From G963662605 sp963662605 (GTDB taxonomy: Bacteria; Bacteroidota; Ignavibacteria; Ignavibacteriales; Ignavibacteriaceae), in the NCBI GenBank assembly GCA_963662605.1, contig OY759785.1:3782001-3846000 (forward strand): DNA of 64,000 bases, written 5' to 3'. Positions 26,077 to 34,359 of the stretch are shown in pieces. Numbering within the stretch: position 1 is the stretch's first letter; the number at the start of each line of letters is the position of its first letter. Made by a program: the position numbers and the translations under genes. The notes beneath the pieces are model-generated. The model made no database searches, was not told the DNA's origin, and saw nothing but the letters and a program-made list of their open reading frames with translations.

Positions 26077-26337
26077 TTTCTATTTACATTTACTCTATTG
26101 TAGAAATTTCAATTTTCATTTACAAATATACCGATTTTGCCCCGGCCACGGCGCTATTTTATGATAAACGGATTATCTCTGTTTTGTACGCGCTCGTACA
26201 TGGATATATCCCATATAAATAAGACGATTGACATCAGAAAAAATTTTATGCGCGTAACACTCAACTCACACTATTTTGCAATATTTTTTTGTATGTTGCG
26301 ATCGTGTATTACTAATCTTACACTATAAGGAGTTCGT

Positions 26338-27687
26338 ATGATTAAATCTTATGTTACTTTCTTGTTCGTGTTCTTCTTTTCTTTCATGTTTCTTGAAGGC
26401 TGTCGAGACTCTTCATTAGTATCAGAGCCATCCGGCACAACATCAAGCACACTTACCACACCGCTCTATCTCGCATTAGCCGAAGGATTTGAAAGCGGAT
26501 CTAAAACCGCTTACGCCGCGGCTGATGTCGTACTAGGAAGCGGGACGTGGAATCTTAATGATGCGCTTATCGGAACGTCAACCAGTGATGTGAAAAACGG
26601 AACTGCTTCGGCACGTATCCGCATTTCGGGAGTTCTCATGATGCAGTTCAACCGGACAACAGGCGCCGGTACGGTTACCATCAAGCACGCTAAATATGGA
26701 ACCGATGCAAGTTCAACCTGGCAGCTATGGTATTCTACCAACAGCGGTTCATCATGGACACAGACAGGCTCAACTATCACTACATCCACAACAACACTCA
26801 GCACAGCTTCCTTTACCGTTAACATCGCCGGAACAATCCGTTTTAAAATTGTTAAAACAGACGGCACATCGGCACGCGTTAACATTGATGACATTGCCAT
26901 CAGTGATTACACCGTTTCATATTCGGGTAATGTTAATCTGACCATGGGAAATCCGAGCGGCGCAGTTACCGACTCAACTAACTACCAAAACAACTATCTC
27001 ATGCAGAGAAGACAATATTGCATGTCATACAATAAGAGCCTTGGTACTGCAAATTGGGTCGCATGGCAGCTTAACTCAACATGGATAACCGGCAGCGCAG
27101 TTGATAACGACCAGTTTAAACCCGATCCGGGACTTCCTGCAAGCTGGTATCACGTTAAAACCGCCGACTATACGGGTTCCGGATTCTCACGCGGTCATAT
27201 GTGCGCATCTGCCGACAGAAAAGATTTGCAGACCGATATGGATTCCGTCTATCTCATGACCAACATTATGCCTCAGACGCAGGCTAACAATGGTGGGCCA
27301 TGGGAAGTTTTGGAAACCTATTGCCGCACACTCGCCTCAGCCGGAAATGTTTTATATATTTATTCCGGAAGATATGGCGCAGGCGGAACGGGTCTTAACG
27401 GTTATTACACAACAATTGCAAGCGGTAAAATCAGCGTACCTGCTAAATTCTGGAAGATTATTGTTGTTCTTCCTGCCGGGACAAATGATCTCGCTCGCGT
27501 TACTACAAGTACCCGCGTTATCGCCGTGCTCATGAACAATGATCTTGGACCGTTCAACTCATGGGGCACCTATCGCGTTAGTGTTGATTCGCTTGAATCA
27601 CTAACCGGTTTTGACTTCTTGTCCAATGTGTCAACAAACATTCAGGCGGTTATTGAAGCCACTGTTGATACCGGGGCGACAAATTAG
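26338..27687 (+). CDS. Secreted lipoprotein DNA/RNA non-specific endonuclease
   Basis: The protein has 449 residues. The signal peptide ends in a lipobox-like FLEGC with Cys22, so the protein is probably membrane-anchored outside the cytoplasm. Residues about 40-200 form a beta-rich jelly-roll-like module (FESGSKTAYAAADVVLGSG, DGTSARVNIDDIAISDY) often found before secreted enzymes. From about 225 the NUC1/NucA-type nuclease domain follows: FSRGHMCASADRKD (variant of the DRGH motif with the catalytic His), then TNIMPQTQANNGGPW with the Mg-ligand Asn, and YIYSGRYG. It probably degrades extracellular nucleic acid for nutrition or biofilm turnover. A clear terminator follows. Confidence 0.88.
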   Translation: MIKSYVTFLFVFFFSFMFLEGCRDSSLVSEPSGTTSSTLTTPLYLALAEGFESGSKTAYAAADVVLGSGTWNLNDALIGTSTSDVKNGTASARIRISGVLMMQFNRTTGAGTVTIKHAKYGTDASSTWQLWYSTNSGSSWTQTGSTITTSTTTLSTASFTVNIAGTIRFKIVKTDGTSARVNIDDIAISDYTVSYSGNVNLTMGNPSGAVTDSTNYQNNYLMQRRQYCMSYNKSLGTANWVAWQLNSTWITGSAVDNDQFKPDPGLPASWYHVKTADYTGSGFSRGHMCASADRKDLQTDMDSVYLMTNIMPQTQANNGGPWEVLETYCRTLASAGNVLYIYSGRYGAGGTGLNGYYTTIASGKISVPAKFWKIIVVLPAGTNDLARVTTSTRVIAVLMNNDLGPFNSWGTYRVSVDSLESLTGFDFLSNVSTNIQAVIEATVDTGATN

Positions 27688-27711
27688 TATCTGCACATAT
27701 TGAATTTTCTT

Positions 27712-27744
27712 AAGCACGTCCCATTTTCGGGACGTGCTTTTTTT
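27712..27744 (+). terminator. Intrinsic terminator after the nuclease gene
   Basis: An 11-bp stem (AAGCACGTCCC / GGGACGTGCTT) with a 6-base loop is followed by seven or more T residues. Confidence 0.85.
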
Positions 27745-27779
27745 GTAAATTGCAGGGTATTTTATTCAATTATGGTGTT

Positions 27780-28664
27780 ATGCCTCTCATCGGAGAAACC
27801 GCTGCAATAATTACCGCAGGCCTTTGGGCTGTTACCGCACTTGTTTTTGACAGCGCGGCACAACGCATCGGCGGCCAGTTGACGAATATCAGTAGATTGA
27901 CGCTTTCGGCAATACTGCTGCTAATAACTATTGTCGCCGCCAGATGGTTTGCACCGGTTCCTTTCACCGACGTCATGCTTCTTGTCATCAGCGGATGGAT
28001 CGGCCTTTTATTCGGTGACGGATTTTTATTTAAAGCTTTTGAATTGATCGGCGTCCGCATCAGCATGCTTATCATGTCATTAGTTCCTGCCGTATCGGCC
28101 GTAATGGCGTTCATTTTTCTTAAGGAAAGTCTTTCCCTTACGGTTATCATCGGTATGGTAATTACGCTCGCGGGAATTATGTTTGTGGTTAGTGAAGGCA
28201 ACGCGAAAGAAAAACGTCAGCTTACCTTTTTCGGAATTTTCTGCGCTGTCATGGGTGCTGTTGGACAAGCCGGGGGTATGCTTTTCGCGAAGGCAGCTTT
28301 TTCTCACGGCGAAATAAACAGTTTCATTGCTTCCTTTACGAGGATATTTTCCTCCGTCCTTCTCTATCTTCCTTTTATGGTATTAGCCAAAAAGTACATC
28401 GGGCCTGTTAAATTATTCAAAACCGACACAAAATCTTTTTATCTGGCTCTTGCGGGAGCAATACTTGGTCCTTATTGCGGCATGACTCTGAGTTTGGTCG
28501 CCGTAAAAAATACCAGCGTTGGTATTGCATCAACACTTATGGCAACCACTCCCGTTATTATGCTGCCGATATTACATTACTATAAAAAAGAAAAGATCAG
28601 TCTTCGCGGAATTATCGGTGCAATTGTTGCTGTTGCCGGTGTTGCTATCTTATTTTTGCATTAG
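27780..28664 (+). CDS. EamA/DMT family transporter
   Basis: The protein has 294 residues from the ATG at 27780 (MPLIGETAAIITAGLWAVTA); a TTG ten codons earlier is possible, but it lies only six bases after the terminator T-run. Ten predicted helices form two EamA repeats. The first ends ESLSLTVIIGMVITLAGIMFVV and the second shows LMATTPVIMLPILHYYKKEK with GIIGAIVAVAGVAILFL. The family exports amino acids, sugars or metabolites; the substrate is unknown. It is followed by the HExxH membrane protein 45 bases downstream, possibly in one transcript. Confidence 0.88.
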   Translation: MPLIGETAAIITAGLWAVTALVFDSAAQRIGGQLTNISRLTLSAILLLITIVAARWFAPVPFTDVMLLVISGWIGLLFGDGFLFKAFELIGVRISMLIMSLVPAVSAVMAFIFLKESLSLTVIIGMVITLAGIMFVVSEGNAKEKRQLTFFGIFCAVMGAVGQAGGMLFAKAAFSHGEINSFIASFTRIFSSVLLYLPFMVLAKKYIGPVKLFKTDTKSFYLALAGAILGPYCGMTLSLVAVKNTSVGIASTLMATTPVIMLPILHYYKKEKISLRGIIGAIVAVAGVAILFLH

Positions 28665-28709
28665 ATACGTTACGATTGTATATAAGATTATTTGTTTTGG
28701 AGGGTTTGC

Positions 28710-29567
28710 ATGGATGGAGTACTTGAATTCTTAAAAACCTGTTCACTCGCGGTGTATCATCAATTGGCAGGTGTTCTGGGTGTTTTCTTTTTCTTCGGAC
28801 TCCTGTTGTTTCTTCTTTCACGCCTTGCGCGGTGGGCATTCGTGCATATCGGCGGCAGAAATCTGGATGTGTACTTTACCGGATGGTTAGGAACACCTGT
28901 CCATGAACTGGGACACGCGTTTTTCTGCCTTATCTTTGCCCATAAAATTACAGCCATCAGCCTACTTGAACCCAGCGATAAAGACGGCGCACTCGGATAT
29001 GTCTACCACTCGTGGAATAAAAAAAGCATTTATCAGAATATCGGAAATTTCTTTATCGGCGCGGGGCCGGTGATTTTCGGTTCATTTGTTTTATTCAGCG
29101 CCATGTATTTTCTACTGCCGAATTCTGCGCAGGCCGTAAACGCTATTCTCGGATACGACACATCGAAACTATCCACGGCGCATATTCATGCAAGCATTAA
29201 CGATGTTTACCAGTACTCTTTTTCTCTTTTAAAGATAATATTCACCCCTGCAAATTTCGCCGCGTATCAATTCTGGATTTTTCTTTACATCTCCCTTTGC
29301 ATTTCTTCGCATATGGGATTGAGTCTGCCGGATTTAAAGGGTATGTGGATGGGATTTATTTTTATTCTGCTGATTTCATTTATACTAAACGCGGCAGCTC
29401 TGGCGGTAAGAATTGACATTACAAATTATACCCTGTCACTCAATCATCAGACGGGTATCCTTGCAGCGATACTGATTTTCGCCACGATACTGTCCTGTAT
29501 CAATTGCGGAGCAACTGTTTTCCTGCTTTCAGTAATCCGGTTGTTTAAACGCCAACGGGAAAGCTAA
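28710..29567 (+). CDS. Multipass membrane protein with HELGH metallopeptidase motif (M50-like)
   Basis: The protein has 285 residues from the ATG at 28710, which has GGAGGG 6 bases upstream. A hydrophobic N-terminal segment is followed by YFTGWLGTPVHELGHAFFCL, a zinc-binding HExxH motif inside a membrane helix, as in M50/site-2 proteases. A glycine-rich helix (FFIGAGPVIFGSFVLFS) and three more helices follow. The second M50 motif (NxxPxxxxDG) is not found and there is no PDZ domain, so catalytic activity is not assured. It may be a relative that only keeps the fold. Confidence 0.6.
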   Translation: MDGVLEFLKTCSLAVYHQLAGVLGVFFFFGLLLFLLSRLARWAFVHIGGRNLDVYFTGWLGTPVHELGHAFFCLIFAHKITAISLLEPSDKDGALGYVYHSWNKKSIYQNIGNFFIGAGPVIFGSFVLFSAMYFLLPNSAQAVNAILGYDTSKLSTAHIHASINDVYQYSFSLLKIIFTPANFAAYQFWIFLYISLCISSHMGLSLPDLKGMWMGFIFILLISFILNAAALAVRIDITNYTLSLNHQTGILAAILIFATILSCINCGATVFLLSVIRLFKRQRES

Positions 29568-29584
29568 AGCAAATAAGCCGCGAA

Positions 29585-30313
29585 TTATTTACCGCCTCTT
29601 GATTTGGCATAGGAAATCACTATATCTCCCACGGCCTTAAGGGTCTCATAAACCTCTTTCACCAGAGACCTGCGCGGAAAGAATTTTAAATTCTTTTCCA
29701 TGTCCCACGGCTCAAGAAAATATCTCAGCAGTTCGGGGTATTCCGGATTAATGATATAGTCAATCGTATCTTTCCACTCATAGCGAACGGTCATAATATC
29801 AGGATAGGTTCTCTGCAAAATTTTGTAGCCGATAGACTGTTTCGGCAAGTATGATAAAAACATATCTCCAAAATCAACACGGGCGTGCATTTTCACTTTT
29901 GATTTCTCAACAAACACCAGCTTGCCGTCAATTTCCAGCACTACCCACTTGTGGGATTCTTTCGGGAACAGATACTCGCCCATTAATGAAGGCGTTTCAA
30001 TATATCCCCGCTTACCGACACGGGCAATTTCATCAAAAAATTTAGCCGGATCATCAACATGCTCAGCCACCTGATTACTGATAACGTAGTCAAATTCTTT
30101 ATCGGTAAAAGGAAGGTTTTCGCCATCGGCCTGCATAAACTTCTGATTCTTCAGTACTTTTATGTCCCCGCTCCGGTGATAATTGGTATCCGTATATTTA
30201 TCAACGACGACATTGGAGCGGAAGTGCGGATTGTGGCCGCCGCCGACTTCAAGTACATAATCCCATTTATTGATGTGGAGTTTTCTGCGGTTCTGAGGAT
30301 TCCGGGTTTTCAT
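29585..30313 (-). CDS. Class I SAM-dependent methyltransferase
   Basis: The protein has 242 residues. The Rossmann start is WDYVLEVGGGHNPHFRSN, with the glycine loop for SAM. Acidic and post-II motifs follow in FMQADGENLPFTDKEFDYVI and SNQVAEHVDDPAKFFDEIAR, typical of Methyltransf_11/UbiE-like small-molecule methylases. The C-terminal 120 residues (YLFPKESHKWVVLEIDGKLV...) are specific and unassigned. The substrate is unknown. It is convergent with the M50-like gene, with a gap of only 17 bases. Confidence 0.8.
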   Translation of the reverse strand: MKTRNPQNRRKLHINKWDYVLEVGGGHNPHFRSNVVVDKYTDTNYHRSGDIKVLKNQKFMQADGENLPFTDKEFDYVISNQVAEHVDDPAKFFDEIARVGKRGYIETPSLMGEYLFPKESHKWVVLEIDGKLVFVEKSKVKMHARVDFGDMFLSYLPKQSIGYKILQRTYPDIMTVRYEWKDTIDYIINPEYPELLRYFLEPWDMEKNLKFFPRRSLVKEVYETLKAVGDIVISYAKSRGGK

Positions 30314-30525
30314 AAGCCTGTCATGAGTGTTGTTGTAAAATGAAAAACTTGCCCTAAACTTAGAGAAAGAATTATATAAATTTGATGTTTTTCGCTGAAA
30401 TAGTCTAAACGTTCGACCAATTCCGGACTATAGAAGACAACCGATAAATTAGTTGTTTGTTACCAAAACCGAATTTTTGTAGTTTTAGTATATAATTTTT
30501 TATGAATGAGATAAAAAGGTGTCCC

Positions 30526-31041
30526 ATGATTAACCCAAAGATGGAAGCAGCCCTCAATAAGCAAATAACAGAAGAATTTTATTCCTCTTTCCTTTATCTG
30601 TCAATGTCGGCATATTTTGAATCAGTCAGCCTGACCGGATTCGCAAACTGGATGAAAGTTCAAGCACAGGAAGAATATTTCCACGCGACAAAATTCTATA
30701 CCTATCTTATCCAGAAAGGCGGACGTGTAGAGCTTCAGGCCATTGCAAAACCGAAAACGGAATGGAAAAACATATTAGATGTTTACGAAGAAACATACGT
30801 TCACGAACAGAAAATCTCCACTCTCATAAACGGATTAGTTGACCTGGCTCTTGAAGTCAAAGATCATGCGACAAATTCGTTTTTACAGTGGTTCGTTACC
30901 GAGCAGGTTGAAGAAGAAGCTAATGTAACAAAAATTCTTGACGACCTGAAACTCGTTGGCGACAATAAATCTATTCTTTTTATGATTGACCGGGAAATGG
31001 GTCAGAGAGTTTACACTCCGCCTGCAACAACAACAGCCTAA
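30526..31041 (+). CDS. ftnA: Ferritin (iron storage)
   Basis: The protein has 171 residues from the ATG at 30526, which has AAGGTG just upstream. An ATG at 30502 adds eight residues not found in the family. It is a four-helix ferritin of the bacterial non-haem type: LNKQITEEFYSSFLYLSMS, then VQAQEEYFHATKFYTYLIQKGG, and the third and fourth helices with VDLALEVKDHATNSF and FVTEQVEEEANVTKI. Ferroxidase ligands (Glu17-type, the QEEYFHA Glu-His pair, EQVEEE) are present. It oxidises and stores iron as a 24-mer in the cytosol. A TATAAT at 30491-30496 is a possible -10 element. Confidence 0.93.
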   Translation: MINPKMEAALNKQITEEFYSSFLYLSMSAYFESVSLTGFANWMKVQAQEEYFHATKFYTYLIQKGGRVELQAIAKPKTEWKNILDVYEETYVHEQKISTLINGLVDLALEVKDHATNSFLQWFVTEQVEEEANVTKILDDLKLVGDNKSILFMIDREMGQRVYTPPATTTA

Positions 31042-31124
31042 GTATTACATCCTTCGTTTTCCAGATGACAATGCTCTCAACTAAAGAGAGAAGAGTAGAA
31101 TTTATAAGGTAAAAGGATTTAGCA

Positions 31125-31265
31125 GTCATTCCGGAATCCGTCGGCAGACGGATATCCGGAATCCATTTTCACCATTAATAGATTTCAACTTGGATTCCGT
31201 ACAAATCTGACGAATTAAATCATCCACTTTTACCCTATTGTCAGCGTCAGATTTTACGGAATGAC
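31125..31265. repeat. 141-bp GTCATTCCG-ended inverted repeat element
   Basis: GTCATTCCG at 31125-31133 is mirrored by CGGAATGAC at 31257-31265. The interior contains TCCGTC/GACGGA (hairpin near 31137-31152) and GGATTCCG repeats in both orientations. It is non-coding and MITE-like. The rest of 31042-31359 shows nothing further. Confidence 0.6.
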
Positions 31266-31359
31266 AAACATTAAAGAACAAAAGTCTAAAATTGACAACA
31301 CTATCCAGAGGGGTGGAGATAATTTACTACATCAAAAGCATTCAAACAATTGCATACCC

Positions 31360-32529
31360 CTATCTCAACGGAATAATATAAATATTCGACTGCCCGTCTT
31401 TATCCGACGTAAAAAATACTGACGTATCATCCGGCGAAAACATCGGGTGGGGATGCTGTTCTTCATCTTCATATGATGAATTATGCCGGAACAATACTTT
31501 CTGCTTTGCTTTATTGCCTTCAAGAGTATAAATACTTATGTCGGCATGCTTCGGCATACCGTCACCTACAAACAGCGTTCCGGTGCTGTTGCATTCCGTG
31601 TGTTTATCATCCGCGTATGGATATTCTTCATAATCTTTTGTATTGATGTCAAGCACGCCGATATATTTCCGCTTGTCCTGTTTGCCGATTTGGTACCCAA
31701 CATGCTTTCCGTCTTTAAACCAATACTCATGTCCGACCCGTAATGCCGGATCCTCTTCCGGACGAAGTGCACATTTACCCGATCCATCTGCATACACCAA
31801 CCACATACGTTGTGCAACGGTGTCCCATGCGCCTTCGTGACAGTATAGAATTTTTGTCGTATCAACGGGGTTGACAAGAACATGGCTTATGTAGCTGTCT
31901 TCCTTCGTCACCTCATGTGAATATCCTGTTACCGTATTCACCATAACAATAATGCTACTATAGACTTTACCTTCCGGCAGCGATGTGTCGCCTTTTGGTT
32001 TTTTAACCAAAGCAAAAGCTATCACCTCTCCGGCGGCGTTAACCGAAAGTGAAGCGGCAATATTATAGCCCTTTGGAATATTGTATAGAACTCTTTCTTT
32101 CAGAGTTTTTACATCAAGCGCCTTAACCACGCGATCATCGCCGAAGAAAGCCTCATTGCGCACTGCCGAATACGTCGCCCCACGGGCTCTGATTTTGCTT
32201 CCGTCGGTCAACTGCCGGATCATCCCGCCTCGCAAATCAACCATAAACAAATTCATACTTCCGGTGCGCTTTGATGCGAACACCAGCGTGCTGTCTTTAA
32301 GATTAAAGCCGTCATTATAGAAATACAATCCGCAATTGAGATTGCCATCTGAGGTAAGTTGGATAACTTCAAGTCCCGATTCGGGCGATGTAAACCGCTT
32401 CCATTCGGGCGGATATGTCTTTCCTATGAGGGATTGTGATAATGTAAAATTACAAGCGCCGAATACGGCGGTGAGCAGCAATAAGCGGATAAGAAAATTT
32501 TTCGACACTACAATCAGACTTTCTCCCAC
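31360..32529 (-). CDS. Secreted beta-propeller protein, oligogalacturonate lyase (PL22)-like
   Basis: The protein has up to 389 residues. The start is GTG at 32529 (overlapping the acyltransferase by 16 bases) or GTG at 32508, which gives a cleaner signal peptide (NFLIRLLLLTAVFGACNF). The mature part is a WD40/TolB-like propeller. GLEVIQLTSDGNLNCGLYFY, TKILYCHEGAWDTVAQRMW, VGHEYWFKDGKHVGYQ and EEQHPHPMFSPDDTSVFFTS match the PL22 pattern, including His residues that would bind metal and act in catalysis. PL22 enzymes cleave short pectin fragments. A general TolB-like sugar-binding role is the alternative. As last gene of the polysaccharide cluster it may trim the exported polymer. Confidence 0.65.
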   Translation of the reverse strand: MGESLIVVSKNFLIRLLLLTAVFGACNFTLSQSLIGKTYPPEWKRFTSPESGLEVIQLTSDGNLNCGLYFYNDGFNLKDSTLVFASKRTGSMNLFMVDLRGGMIRQLTDGSKIRARGATYSAVRNEAFFGDDRVVKALDVKTLKERVLYNIPKGYNIAASLSVNAAGEVIAFALVKKPKGDTSLPEGKVYSSIIVMVNTVTGYSHEVTKEDSYISHVLVNPVDTTKILYCHEGAWDTVAQRMWLVYADGSGKCALRPEEDPALRVGHEYWFKDGKHVGYQIGKQDKRKYIGVLDINTKDYEEYPYADDKHTECNSTGTLFVGDGMPKHADISIYTLEGNKAKQKVLFRHNSSYEDEEQHPHPMFSPDDTSVFFTSDKDGQSNIYIIPLR

Positions 32530-33134
32530 ACCTTCGTTTCGGGATTATATTTTTTCACAATCTTGGCCGGATTACCGACTGCCACTGAAAACGGCGGAAC
32601 GCTCTTCGTCACGACACTCCCCGCGCCTACAATAGCATGCTTGCCGATTGTAACACCGGGAACAATAACCGCGTTCGCACCTATCCACGCATCATCCTCA
32701 ACAACGATTTTTGCAGTGGTGACTTTTTGCCGGCTTATCGGCATCGTAATATCTTCAAATCCGTGATTCAGACCCGACAACGCAACATGCTGAGCTGTCA
32801 TAACATTATTGCCGATTTCAATCGGCCCGATAAGTACATTGGACAATCCTATGCGCGTGTTGTCTCCGATAAAAACATCGCCGACTGCATTATTGACAAC
32901 ACTGAAATCTTCAATGGTAGAATATTTACCGACAACAAATTTATTGAACGGCAAAACATCAATCCTTGAGCGGCGCCTGACACACGCACCACGGCCTTTT
33001 TTGTGAACAAGCGGGTTAAAGAACAACTTCACCCAGAGTCGGGGACGAGCCTGATGAGCCGGCATCAGAAGCCAAAGCAAAAAATCCTTCAGCTTTTGAT
33101 TGTCTTTTAATCTCGATTTTAAATCTCCCGGCAT
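32514..33134 (-). CDS. Hexapeptide-repeat acyltransferase (WbbJ/CysE-like)
   Basis: The protein has 206 residues. Left-handed beta-helix repeats run from about residue 60: VVNNAVGDVFIGDNTRIGLS, NVLIGPIEIGNNV, IVVEDDAWIGANAVIVPGVT, and IGKHAIVGAGSVVTKSVPP with VAVGNPAKIV. The catalytic-type His lies in GLNHGFED. Such enzymes put acetyl groups on polysaccharide sugars or serine using acetyl-CoA. Within this cluster sugar O-acetylation is the likely job. It lies 10 bases downstream of the preceding glycosyltransferase gene. Confidence 0.85.
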   Translation of the reverse strand: MPGDLKSRLKDNQKLKDFLLWLLMPAHQARPRLWVKLFFNPLVHKKGRGACVRRRSRIDVLPFNKFVVGKYSTIEDFSVVNNAVGDVFIGDNTRIGLSNVLIGPIEIGNNVMTAQHVALSGLNHGFEDITMPISRQKVTTAKIVVEDDAWIGANAVIVPGVTIGKHAIVGAGSVVTKSVPPFSVAVGNPAKIVKKYNPETKVWEKV

Positions 33135-33144
33135 TTGTACTCCT

Positions 33145-34347
33145 TTACGGTTTTACATTGTTAATGCAGCGGTAAATAGCGAGAACGTTGTTTTCCCACG
33201 TATGCTGTGCGGCGAATTTCTTTCGGGCTTCATGCTTTTCCGCAGAATCTTCCCGGAGCGCCTTCTCAATTGCAGGAACATATTCTTCCTTGGTTTCCGG
33301 TTGATAGGTATAGTCGGCGAAAATATCCATCGCTGCTGTTTTTGTTGCGACCGTCGCCTTCCCCATCGCCAGGTATTCATCAATTTTTCGTGGGTAGTTA
33401 CCAACCGTCACGGCATTAACGACTTGTGGATTAAGGCACACATTAAAATATTTAATGTAAGAAGGAAGTTCGCTCATGTCTTTTCTTCCGAGGAAGAAAA
33501 CATTTTTCATTTGATGCAGCTTGCTGTTTTTAAACTTCTCGTCTTCGGGACCAACAAGAACAATATTCCATTTGGGTTTTTCAGAGGCGACGTATTCAAG
33601 CAGTTCAATATCAAGTCTCAGACTGAACAGCGCACCGACATATCCGATTCTCGGTTCGGGTACGGCGGCCAAGTCTGCCGGACATTCTTTCACTTTTGAT
33701 TCATCAAAATGAGAAACATCACACCCCTGGCCAACAAAGTGAGATTCCGGATTATACTTCCGGCCATAATCGGCAAGATAATTCGAATTGGCGACGACCA
33801 CATCGGATTTCTTAAATAGCTTCGGCTCTAAGCGTGTGCCGTGCTTCTTCCAGTAATCAACCGCAACAACATAATCTCTAATGTAGTAAACCGAACAATC
33901 CGGATTCAGCAGTTCTTTCAGATAAAAGCTGCGGAAGATGTCATTATCGTTGAACAGAATAGTTTTGGAAAAACTTAACTGCTTCATCGCCTTTTTGATT
34001 TCGTCGGCATACTTAGCATTGTTTCTCTTATTCATGACATCGAAAATGAATCCGACGGGTATGCGGTTAATGGACTCAAGCACGGTTGACGGAAAAAAAT
34101 TCCATAAGTTATCGGAAATTTTAACCAGTCCCTCTTCTTTGCCCTCAAGTATTCTCAAGCGGCGTTGAATTTCCGGCCTGTCCTTTTCATGCAGAATGGT
34201 ATGGCGATCCAGAGGAGGATTAACATATAACACCCGGTTGTGGCGGGCGAACTCTTCGGCAATGTTTTTGCAATTACTGCCGATATCCACATCCCAGGCC
34301 TGCAGCCCGACGATAACTATATCGCGACCCTGTATTTGTTCAGACAT
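33145..34347 (-). CDS. Glycosyltransferase (TuaH-like, GT-B fold)
   Basis: The protein has 400 residues. The N-terminus IVIVGLQAWDVDIGSNCKNI with EFARHNRVLYVNPP resembles TuaH-type GT-B enzymes. The donor half shows PRIGYVGALFSLRLDIELLE, KWNIVLVGPEDEKF and MKNVFFLGRKDMSELPSYIK. LNPQVVNAVTVGNYPRKIDEYLAMGKATVATK is the EX7E-like region. It acts at the cytoplasmic side, adding a sugar to the lipid-linked repeat unit; donor and linkage are unknown. It is in an operon with close spacing on both sides. Confidence 0.85.
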   Translation of the reverse strand: MSEQIQGRDIVIVGLQAWDVDIGSNCKNIAEEFARHNRVLYVNPPLDRHTILHEKDRPEIQRRLRILEGKEEGLVKISDNLWNFFPSTVLESINRIPVGFIFDVMNKRNNAKYADEIKKAMKQLSFSKTILFNDNDIFRSFYLKELLNPDCSVYYIRDYVVAVDYWKKHGTRLEPKLFKKSDVVVANSNYLADYGRKYNPESHFVGQGCDVSHFDESKVKECPADLAAVPEPRIGYVGALFSLRLDIELLEYVASEKPKWNIVLVGPEDEKFKNSKLHQMKNVFFLGRKDMSELPSYIKYFNVCLNPQVVNAVTVGNYPRKIDEYLAMGKATVATKTAAMDIFADYTYQPETKEEYVPAIEKALREDSAEKHEARKKFAAQHTWENNVLAIYRCINNVKP

Positions 34348-34359
34348 ACCGTATTCCTT

